Assembly: GCA_031280335.1 (NCBI GenBank)
Contig: JAITGZ010000032.1
Location: forward strand, 1-11,325
From: Deltaproteobacteria bacterium
GTDB taxonomy: Bacteria > Desulfobacterota > Desulfovibrionia > Desulfovibrionales > Desulfovibrionaceae
Length of the DNA: 11,325 nt
Direction of reading: 5' to 3'
In this document: one piece after another, positions 5,533-11,325 of the stretch
How positions within the stretch are numbered: position 1 is the stretch's first letter
Layout of the letters: the number at the start of each line of letters is the position of its first letter
The notes under the pieces: model-generated
Told to the model about the DNA's origin: nothing
The model's database searches: none
The model's input: the letters and a program-made list of their open reading frames with translations, nothing else
Program-made: the position numbers and the translations under genes

Positions 5533-6349
5533 CCAGGAGCATGGCGATGGTCATGGGGCCAACCCCGCCCGGAACCGGGGTGATGGCCCCGGCCTTGGGC
5601 AGAACGGCTTCAAAATCGCAGTCTCCGCACAGGCCGCGCTCTGTGCGGCTTATGCCCACATCCACCACCACGGCCCCCTCTTTGACCATGTCGGCGCCAA
5701 CGGCTTTGGGCCGTCCCAGGGCCAGAAAGAGAAAATCCGCCCGCAGACATTCCTCCCGCAGGTTTGGAGTGCGCGAATGGCAGATGGTAACAGTGGCGTT
5801 GGCTTCCGGCGCGTCGGCCCCCAGCATCAAGGCCAGAGGTTTGCCCACAATGTTGCTTCGCCCCACCACTACAGCCCTTTTGCCATGGGGTGAAAGCCCG
5901 TAATGCCGCAGCAGGGCCATGACCCCGGCCGGGGTGCAGGGACGCGGCCCGGGCAGTCCCAAGGCCAGCCGGCCCATGTTTTGCGGGTGAAAGCCATCCA
6001 CATCCTTTGCCGGATCAATGCGTTGCAGCAGGGGGCGGCTGTCCAGGTGCGCAAAGAGGGGCAGTTGGAGCAGGATGCCGTCAATATCCGTGCGGGCATT
6101 CAGTTCATCCACCAGATATTCCAGCTCTTTTTGCGACACGGAAGGTGGCTTTTCAAAGGTTTCGGAGCGAAAGCCCGCTTCTTCGCAGGCCAGGCGCTTG
6201 TTGCGCACATAAATGCGTGAAGCCGGGTCGTCCCCCGCCAGAATCACGGCCAGGCCGGGGGCCCGACCCCGGACGGCCAAGAGGGCGGCGGTTTCAGTTT
6301 TAAGTTCCGTCCGTATTTTCAGGGCCGTGCCCTTACCGTCCAACAGCAT
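5489..6349 (-). CDS. folD: bifunctional methylenetetrahydrofolate dehydrogenase / methenyl-THF cyclohydrolase
   Basis: FolD interconverts 5,10-methylene-THF and 10-formyl-THF through methenyl-THF, using NADP(H), in the cytoplasm. From the ATG at 6349 the protein is 286 residues, matching the usual 285-295. Motifs are YVRNK (47-51, with the catalytic Tyr/Lys pair), DGILLQLPL (90-98), KDVDGFHPQN (115-124), PCTPAGV (137-143), the Rossmann-fold GRSNIVGKP (163-171) and TPVPGGVGPMT (257-267). A GTG at 6361 would add four residues and overlap the kinase stop as GTGA. The ATG is preferred because it has AAGGA about 5 nt upstream and begins like known FolD proteins (MLLDGK). It is the last gene of the DUF4390-kinase-folD operon and overlaps mnmA tail to tail. 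Confidence 0.95.
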   Translation of the reverse strand: MLLDGKGTALKIRTELKTETAALLAVRGRAPGLAVILAGDDPASRIYVRNKRLACEEAGFRSETFEKPPSVSQKELEYLVDELNARTDIDGILLQLPLFAHLDSRPLLQRIDPAKDVDGFHPQNMGRLALGLPGPRPCTPAGVMALLRHYGLSPHGKRAVVVGRSNIVGKPLALMLGADAPEANATVTICHSRTPNLREECLRADFLFLALGRPKAVGADMVKEGAVVVDVGISRTERGLCGDCDFEAVLPKAGAITPVPGGVGPMTIAMLLVNTLNAYKASLPNP

Positions 6350-6357
6350 GGTTTCCT

Positions 6358-8670
6358 TCACTCCGGCGCTTGGAGGCCGGTTTCCTTTAAAAGAGGAAGT
6401 TCCACCGTGATCACGGTCCCGCCGTTTTCCAGGCGGGAGGCGCGCACATAGCCGCGATGCGCGGTGATGATGGAGCGCACTATGGTCAGTCCCAGCCCGG
6501 TACCGCCTTTTTTGCGCGAAAAGTATGGCTCAAAGATGCGGCCGCGTTCTTCTTCCGTCAGCAAATCCGGTCCGTTATCGCCTATTTCTATGCGCAGGCG
6601 GCGCATCTCCGCGTCCAGATCCGCCCGCATGAAAACCGCAGGGTACTCGACTTTGTCCAGAGCCTCGGCTGCGTTGGTCAAAAGATTAATAAAGGCGCGG
6701 TGCAGTGCGGCCTCATCCATATACAGATCCGGCATGTTTTCAGGCAGGTCGAGCGTCCATTGAACGGAGGGCTGGCTCTCTTGAAAAAGATGAAATACAT
6801 CGGCGAGCAGGGCGGTCGGAGACCCGCGTTTGAGGTTTATATCCGGCATTTTGGCAAAGGAGGAGAACTCCTGCACCATGGCCTGCAATTGCTCCACCTG
6901 CCGGACAATGAGCTTTGTACTTTGGATGAAGGCCGGGTCGTCCACGGTGGAGGAAAATTTTTTTTCCAGGCGCTGGGCGGAAAGCTTGATGGGGGTGAGG
7001 GGGTTTTTGATTTCATGGGCGATGCGCCGGGCCACCTCCTGCCAGGCGGCCATGCGCTGCATCTTTTCCAGATCCGTAACATCTTCAAACACGGCCACCG
7101 CGCCGGAAAAATTACGCTGCGAATCCGTCAGGGCGGCCACGGTGGTCAGCAGGCTATGCTCCCGCCCGTCCCGCGACAGCTTGATTTGACGCTGCAGTGC
7201 CTCGCCCGGGTTGGCGGCCAGGGCCGTGGCGATGTCGCCGAACTGGGCCAGTTCTTTTTCGTTGATGATGCGGCGTATGCTCTGGCCGGATATTTCTTCT
7301 TCTTTCCATTTTATGATGCGGCGGGCGGCCTGGTTGGCAGTGGTGATCTTCCAGCTGGCGTCAAAAGAGATCACCCCGGCGGCCAGATTGTCCAGCACGG
7401 TTTCCACGTAGCGGCTTTGCCGCTCCAGAGCCATGTTGTTTTGCAGCAGCATGGCGTTGGTCTCGGTGAGTTCGCGGCGATTGTCGATGATCTCTGAAGC
7501 CATGCTGTTGAAAGAATTTACCAGAATACCGATCTCGTCGCTGGAGTTGTCCTCAATGTGTACGTTCTCCTCGCCCTTGGCCAGCCTGCCGGTGGAGTTC
7601 ACCAGGGCCATGATGGGGTCGGTCAGGCCCTTGACCATTTTAAAGGCGAACCAGATGATGGAAAAGGCTATGAGCGCGGTGAGAATGGTCAAGGTAAGGT
7701 AGAGCATGCCTTTGAGCGGATTTTTCAGGTGGCGGATCTGCCTGTATTCATCCAGGCCTCCGGCGATCATCCCCAGCCTGGCCTGAAAGCCGCTCCCCAA
7801 GTCTTCCGCCAGCACCAGGTACCCGTCCTGCCCCGCATTGATGGGCAGTACGCCATATAAAAAGTCGCCGTAAGCCGCTTCGCTCGGATAATATTTATAG
7901 CCCTGGGCGGAGATATCCTGCCAGTCTATTTTACCCTTGACCGAGGGCCAGGCCAGCACTGCGGGTGAATCCTGGTTCCAGCCGCGTTCAAATTTTTCCC
8001 TGTCCAGAAACTCGGCCATGGCCAGACCATGTTCCGTAATTTTATTGTCCAGAAGCGAATTCATTTGCGGACCGCCCAGAATATGGCCGCTGCCGGTTAT
8101 CTCCCGCAGGGCATATTCCGCCTGCAGACGCATGCGGTTGCCCGAGCCGGACAGAAAACTTCCGGCCAGTTCGGTGGCCGCGCCCATGGAAGCCTCAATC
8201 TGGTTTCTGAACCAGAAATCAACGGAAAGACCCACAAACTGGGCTGTTACCAGAAACATGACCAGACAGGGCAGTATGGTCATGCCGGCAATGAGAATAA
8301 CCAGGCGGGTGCGCAGGCGCGAGCCGATGACCCGGCGCTTGCGCTCCAGGATCATCTTTATGGCGTTGCGCAGCACCACAAAGAGGATGCCGATGAGCAG
8401 GATGACATTCAGGTTGAACAGGGCGAAAAAGAGGATGGAGCCGGAACCTATATACTGTAATTGGATGAATATAAGACAGAGCATCAGCGCAAAGGCGGCC
8501 GCAGCAATGCTCAACTCGCGCCGTCGCCGCGTGGCCTCAAGGTGGCGCTCCTCCCGGCTCTTTACCAGCGAAGGCGCGGCGGGTATGCGCCATCCCGGCG
8601 CGTCACGGGAGGCGGGAGCTTCCTCCGCGCGCCGCCCGGCATGGCCCGTATCACCGGGGAAGAGGGGCAT
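6358..8670 (-). CDS. NtrY-family transmembrane sensor histidine kinase
   Basis: This 770-residue membrane kinase would autophosphorylate on His and pass phosphate to a response regulator. There are two hydrophobic helices at about 53-75 and 77-100, a third at 122-147, then an extracytoplasmic stretch of about 175 residues and a fourth helix at 321-345. Next come HAMP (about 345-398), PAS (about 418-535), HisKA with HEIKNPLTPIKLSAQRLEKK (phospho-His552), and HATPase_c (N-box NLLTNAAEA 662-670, FEPYFSRK 713-720, GGTGLGL 722-728). This arrangement and the HEIKNPLTPIKLSAQRL box are typical of NtrY, often tied to nitrogen or redox sensing. The G1 box reads DNGPD (698-702) where the family normally ends in Gly. 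The start ATG at 8670 has AGGA 6 nt upstream and overlaps the DUF4390 gene by 20 nt. The actual signal is unknown. Confidence 0.9.
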   Translation of the reverse strand: MPLFPGDTGHAGRRAEEAPASRDAPGWRIPAAPSLVKSREERHLEATRRRRELSIAAAAFALMLCLIFIQLQYIGSGSILFFALFNLNVILLIGILFVVLRNAIKMILERKRRVIGSRLRTRLVILIAGMTILPCLVMFLVTAQFVGLSVDFWFRNQIEASMGAATELAGSFLSGSGNRMRLQAEYALREITGSGHILGGPQMNSLLDNKITEHGLAMAEFLDREKFERGWNQDSPAVLAWPSVKGKIDWQDISAQGYKYYPSEAAYGDFLYGVLPINAGQDGYLVLAEDLGSGFQARLGMIAGGLDEYRQIRHLKNPLKGMLYLTLTILTALIAFSIIWFAFKMVKGLTDPIMALVNSTGRLAKGEENVHIEDNSSDEIGILVNSFNSMASEIIDNRRELTETNAMLLQNNMALERQSRYVETVLDNLAAGVISFDASWKITTANQAARRIIKWKEEEISGQSIRRIINEKELAQFGDIATALAANPGEALQRQIKLSRDGREHSLLTTVAALTDSQRNFSGAVAVFEDVTDLEKMQRMAAWQEVARRIAHEIKNPLTPIKLSAQRLEKKFSSTVDDPAFIQSTKLIVRQVEQLQAMVQEFSSFAKMPDINLKRGSPTALLADVFHLFQESQPSVQWTLDLPENMPDLYMDEAALHRAFINLLTNAAEALDKVEYPAVFMRADLDAEMRRLRIEIGDNGPDLLTEEERGRIFEPYFSRKKGGTGLGLTIVRSIITAHRGYVRASRLENGGTVITVELPLLKETGLQAPE

Positions 8671-9313
8671 GGAGCGTCCTGTAATCCAGGGTTATATGTT
8701 CCGTCTCCACCACGTTCTTACTCATGAAGATCAGGGTGCGGTCCAGCCAGCCGGGCATTTCGGCGCGGACCAGGCCGATATCCGCTTCAATCAGGTATTC
8801 TTCGTCCGCTTCCACCAGACTAAGTTCCGCCAGGGGGAGCTTAAAGGCCAGCCACCCCTCCGTCAGCAGACGGAGAAGCGCGGGGCCGCGCTGAACCTGC
8901 TCCCTGCCCGGCAGGGTCATTTTGAACTCTCCACTCAGATGGTCGTAACTCAGGGAAGAGACAAACTCCGCCTCAGCCATGCCGGCGTTGAACCAGAAAG
9001 AACGCTTTCTCTCCAGCCGCGTTTCAATGCGCAGCTCAAGCTTTATGCCGTCACGCAAAAGCTCTTCCAACAAAGCTTCGTTCTCCAGACCAAGAGAAAG
9101 CTTAAGCCAGAGTTTGCCGTTACCTTCGACCCACTGCGCCCGCTCCAGGATGAAGCGGGCGGGTTCAGCCGCCTGAGCGGCGGGGCGCGGCCCAAAGGAT
9201 AGACACAAAAAAAGCAGCGCCCCCACCCACAGGCAGGCGCGGACTTTGGCGGAAAAGACAAAAAATTGGGTCAACGCTCTGTGGCGCACTCTTATCTCCA
9301 TTGATCTAAACAT
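8651..9313 (-). CDS. exported DUF4390-family protein
   Basis: This is a 220-residue protein of unknown function resembling DUF4390. A basic N-region is followed by a hydrophobic segment ACLWVGALLFLCLSF (26-40) and a likely signal-peptidase site after PAAQA (44-48), so the mature protein should be periplasmic. The body has alternating hydrophobic/charged strands, including SFWFNAGMAEAEFVSSLSYD (105-124), a DUF4390-like stretch with conserved aromatics. The start ATG at 9313 has AGGA 4 nt upstream; the second ATG at 9301 would shorten the long N-region. Its stop lies 20 nt inside the kinase gene, which implies translational coupling. I infer that it may work with the kinase's periplasmic domain; the sequence alone does not show this. 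Confidence 0.75.
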   Translation of the reverse strand: MFRSMEIRVRHRALTQFFVFSAKVRACLWVGALLFLCLSFGPRPAAQAAEPARFILERAQWVEGNGKLWLKLSLGLENEALLEELLRDGIKLELRIETRLERKRSFWFNAGMAEAEFVSSLSYDHLSGEFKMTLPGREQVQRGPALLRLLTEGWLAFKLPLAELSLVEADEEYLIEADIGLVRAEMPGWLDRTLIFMSKNVVETEHITLDYRTLHAPLPR

Positions 9314-9332
9314 ATTATCCTATATATCACCC

Positions 9333-9360
9333 CTGTTCAAGCTAAAATGCGTTTGAACAG
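9333..9360. promoter_or_regulatory. inverted repeat upstream of the DUF4390-kinase-folD operon
   Basis: CTGTTCAA (9333-9340) and TTGAACAG (9353-9360) are perfect 8-bp arms with 12 nt between them, centre to centre 20 bp or about two helical turns. The site begins 20 bp before the operon start codon, in an AT-rich stretch that should hold the promoter. This is a plausible operator for a dimeric regulator. No confident -10/-35 pair can be assigned. Confidence 0.4.
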
Positions 9361-9379
9361 TCTATCAGTTTGAAATTAT

Positions 9380-9600
9380 TAATATTGGAGCTATCCCAAT
9401 GGGGGCTATCGCCCCAAACCCCCTCGACATTGAACTATCGCGACATTGAACCATCGCTTCGGTCGGCGGGTCATCCCCCTCGCTCCGGCCTGCAGCCGAT
9501 CCCGCCGTGCGGGCTTTTGCGGCAGCTTGAAAGGGTTTCCAAAGGGGTAAACTCCTTTGGCGGGGGTGCCGGGGGCGGAGTCCCTGGCGGGTTTTTGCCC
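9380..9600 (+). repeat. mosaic intergenic repeat, copy 3
   Basis: The gap between the DUF4390 operon and the aminotransferase (9314-9676) is mostly repeat DNA. A degenerate TTGGAGCTATCCCAA (9385-9399) is followed by GGGGGCTATCGCCCCAAACC (9401-9420), two CGACATTGAAC units, a CCAAAGGGG / CTCCTTTGG hairpin (9539-9560), and the GGGGTGCCGGGG module (9563-9574) shared with 1421-1433. Bases 9412-9438 match 2671-2697 at 25 of 27 positions. A small CCCGC-CGT-GCGGG stem with CTTTT after it (9501-9518) is too weak to call a terminator. Confidence 0.7.
9425..9456 (+). repeat. two tandem 16-bp repeats
   Basis: CGACATTGAACTATCG (9425-9440) is followed directly by CGACATTGAACCATCG (9441-9456), differing at one base. 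A single related unit, CGACATTGAACCATAG, lies at 2684-2699. The duplication is local to copy 3 of the mosaic repeat. Confidence 0.85.
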
Positions 9601-9676
9601 CAAGCCTGCCGTCAGTCATGCAAAAGGTGGACAAGGCCGTCCCTGTTCGGATATTTTGTCCAAAAGGATGCCGCCC

Positions 9677-10840
9677 ATGCTCAATAAACCCAGAATGCTC
9701 ACTCCGGGCCCCACGCCCCTGCCGGAAAGCGTACGTCTGGCTATGGCTGTGGACATGATTCACCACCGCAAACCGGTTTTCAAGCGCATTATGTCCGAGG
9801 TTCAGGATAAGCTGCGCCGCCTTTTCGGCACGGTCCAGCCGGTGCTGCCCCTGGCTTCTTCCGGCACCGGGGCCATGACCGCCGCCATAATCAATCTGTT
9901 TCGGCCGGGGGAGAAGGTGCTTGTGCTGGAAGGAGGACATTTCGGCCGGCGTTGGGCGGATATAGCCCGTTCGCACGGGCTGGAGGTTGTGGTTAAAAGC
10001 CTTGCCCCGGGCGAGGCGGCCGACCCGGCGGAACTGGCCGCCCTGCTGCGCGAACATGCTGATTTGCGCGGCGTCTGCGCGCAGTTGTGCGAAACCTCCA
10101 CCGGCACGCAGCATCCGGTACGTGAACTTGCGGCCGTAACTGCCGCCTCCCCCGCGCTATTGCTGGTGGACGGAATCTCCGGGGTGGGTGTTTCGCCCTG
10201 CCCCATGGACGCATGGGGCATAGACTGCCTGTTGACCGGCTCGCAAAAAGGATTGATGCTCCCGCCCGGTCTTTCTTTTGTCGCCTTTTCCGCCAGGGCC
10301 TGGGACAAGGCCGCCGGGGTGGAGGCGGGCAATTTCTATTTTGACCTGGGGCGCGAAAAAGAGCAGATTCTTCAAAATCAGACCTGTTTCACCCCGCCCA
10401 TCAGCCTGCTCCTCGGCCTTAATCAAAGCCTGGATTTGTTTTTTGAAGCCGGCATGGAAAATATCTATCGCCGGCAATGGGCGCTTTCGTGCATGGCCAG
10501 GAACGGGGCGTGCGCTTTGGGGCTGGAGCTTTTCGCCCCCAAAGCCCCGGCCTGGGGGGTTACCAGTGTACTCCTGCCGGAAGGAATCAGCGCGGCGGAC
10601 ATGTTGGCCGACATTTTTAAAAATTATAATTTGGTGTTGGCTGCCGGGCAGGGGGCGTACAAAGACAAAATAATCCGCATCGGCCACATGGGTTGGGTGG
10701 ATTGGGCGGATCTGGCGGCGGCCCTGCACGCCCTGCATCGCGCCGGCCGGAGCCTGGGAGCCCCGGCGGGCGCGCCGGATTATCTGGAACAGGCCCTGAC
10801 GGCCTATTGGCAGGCCCTGGCCCAGGGCTGCCCAACATGA
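9677..10840 (+). CDS. class-V PLP aminotransferase (alanine-glyoxylate / serine-pyruvate type)
   Basis: This is a 387-residue cytoplasmic aminotransferase of the class-V family, probably moving an amino group between alanine, serine or aspartate and glyoxylate or pyruvate. The ATG at 9677 gives MLNKPRMLTPGPTPLPE, the standard N-terminus of the family, with AGGA at 9665-9668, 8 nt upstream. An in-frame ATG at 9557 would add 40 residues encoded largely by repeat DNA and is rejected; ATG at 9668 is also possible. Motifs are PGPTP (10-14), HHR (29-31), SSGTGAM (61-67, PLP phosphate), VDGISG with Asp165, and GSQKGLMLPPG with the Schiff-base Lys191. The exact substrate pair cannot be decided; phosphoserine or aspartate transaminase activity is possible. 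The DUF1844 gene follows after a 150-nt repeat-bearing gap. Confidence 0.88.
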   Translation: MLNKPRMLTPGPTPLPESVRLAMAVDMIHHRKPVFKRIMSEVQDKLRRLFGTVQPVLPLASSGTGAMTAAIINLFRPGEKVLVLEGGHFGRRWADIARSHGLEVVVKSLAPGEAADPAELAALLREHADLRGVCAQLCETSTGTQHPVRELAAVTAASPALLLVDGISGVGVSPCPMDAWGIDCLLTGSQKGLMLPPGLSFVAFSARAWDKAAGVEAGNFYFDLGREKEQILQNQTCFTPPISLLLGLNQSLDLFFEAGMENIYRRQWALSCMARNGACALGLELFAPKAPAWGVTSVLLPEGISAADMLADIFKNYNLVLAAGQGAYKDKIIRIGHMGWVDWADLAAALHALHRAGRSLGAPAGAPDYLEQALTAYWQALAQGCPT

Positions 10841-10859
10841 AACTCTGGGGCAAAATGAC

Positions 10860-10968
10860 TTAGGGAAATACTGATTAATTCGGGACTCCGCCCCGAACCC
10901 CACCGCGAGCAATCATTGAATATCGAAAAGGTTTGGGGCTATCGCCTCAAAGTATAAAATTTAAAAGT
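10860..10968 (-). repeat. mosaic intergenic repeat, copy 4 (short, degenerate)
   Basis: Read on the minus strand from 10968: CTTTTAAATTTTATACTTTG (the AT-rich end, as in copy 2), GAGGCGATAGCCCCAAACC, then TTCGATATTCAATGA, a diverged form of the CGACATTGAAC module, and GGGGCGGAGTCCC (10897-10885), which also occurs at 9572-9584. The AT-rich end abuts the DUF1844 ribosome binding site. No separate promoter for that gene can be picked out with confidence. Confidence 0.6.
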
Positions 10969-10990
10969 GAACCGTTTTAAGGAGAAGCCT

Positions 10991-11299
10991 ATGAGTGAAG
11001 AAGCGAGCAAAGCGGGCGAGGCTGCGGGTACACAGGCCGGTCATGGGACGCCGCTGCCGCAGGTGGATTTTTCGACTTTTATCCTGTCCATGGCATCCAG
11101 CGCCATGGTCTGCCTGGGTGAGGCTCCGGACCCGGCCAGCGGCAAAAGCGAGGTGAACCTTGCCCTGGCCAAGTACAATATTGATCTGCTGGATATGCTG
11201 CGGAATAAAATCATGAACGGGCTGGACGAGGCGGAAACCCGCCTGCTGGAAGGCGTGCTTTATGAATTGCGTCTGAAATATGTGATCAAGGCAGGTTAG
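10991..11299 (+). CDS. DUF1844 family small protein
   Basis: This is a 102-residue protein of unknown function. After a variable Ala/Gly-rich N-terminus it has the DUF1844 core: VDFSTFILSMASSAMVCLGEAPDP (25-48), then LALAKYNIDLLDMLRNKIMNGLDEAETRLLEGVLYELRLKYV (57-98, quoted here only as a region) with the typical Asp-Leu-Leu helix and a C-terminal amphipathic helix. There is no signal peptide, so it is probably cytoplasmic. The start is firm: ATG at 10991 with AAGGAG at 10979-10984, 6 nt away. It lies downstream of the aminotransferase on the same strand; a shared transcript is possible but the 150-nt gap makes it uncertain. Confidence 0.85.
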   Translation: MSEEASKAGEAAGTQAGHGTPLPQVDFSTFILSMASSAMVCLGEAPDPASGKSEVNLALAKYNIDLLDMLRNKIMNGLDEAETRLLEGVLYELRLKYVIKAG

Positions 11300-11323
11300 A
11301 GCACTTTCAAAGTGAAGTTGCTC
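11299..11323 (+). repeat. hairpin after the DUF1844 gene, at the window edge
   Basis: GAGCACTTTC (11299-11308) and GAAGTTGCTC (11314-11323) pair with one mismatch and one G-T wobble around AAAGT. It begins at the last base of the stop codon. It may be a terminator stem or an interspersed repeat; the window ends before any T-run could be seen. Confidence 0.4.
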
Positions 11324-11325
11324 CA

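Noticed and set aside
7937..9202. A 421-residue plus-strand open frame
   Set aside because: It is antisense to the kinase and DUF4390 genes, is Arg/Ser-rich and has no recognisable domain.

Overview
The window looks like chromosomal DNA from a high-GC (about 60 %) sulfate-reducer-type deltaproteobacterium, most likely Desulfovibrionaceae. This is inferred from the mix of genes: a folate-dependent TrmFO, a DUF4390 / NtrY-family kinase / FolD operon, a class-V aminotransferase next to a DUF1844 protein, and GC-rich intergenic repeats of a kind I associate with Desulfovibrio. I see no phage, insertion sequence, CRISPR array, toxin module or RNA gene. The genes themselves are ordinary housekeeping genes; the unusual material is between them.

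Layout. Positions 1-508 (minus) hold the N-terminal part of trmFO, which runs into a G/C homopolymer at the window edge. Upstream of it on the same strand are a small TIM-barrel amidohydrolase (555-1301), cysteine synthase cysK (1454-2410) and a cystathionine gamma-synthase-type enzyme (2867-4003). Divergent from these is mnmA (4408-5532, plus), which converges on and overlaps folD (5489-6349, minus). folD is the last gene of a tight minus-strand operon: DUF4390 protein (8651-9313), NtrY-like sensor kinase (6358-8670), folD. Divergent again are a class-V aminotransferase (9677-10840, plus) and a DUF1844 protein (10991-11299, plus).

How the genes work together. CysK makes cysteine from O-acetylserine and sulfide, and the neighbouring PLP enzyme can pass that sulfur to an activated homoserine on the way to methionine. 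TrmFO (m5U54, using methylene-THF) and MnmA (2-thiouridine 34) both modify tRNA, and FolD makes and interconverts the methylene-THF that TrmFO uses. The DUF4390 and kinase genes look like an envelope/sensor pair that shares a transcript with folD; no response regulator lies in the window.

Intergenic DNA. Most larger gaps (1302-1453, 2426-2866, 4004-4407, 9314-9676, 10841-10990) carry pieces of one degenerate mosaic repeat family. Its modules recur in both orientations, are rich in hairpins, and have an AT-rich end that usually faces a gene 5' end. Separate from it is a 41-bp almost perfect palindrome just upstream of mnmA. The repeat family, this palindrome and an MnmA lacking the usual second catalytic cysteine are the most interesting signals here.
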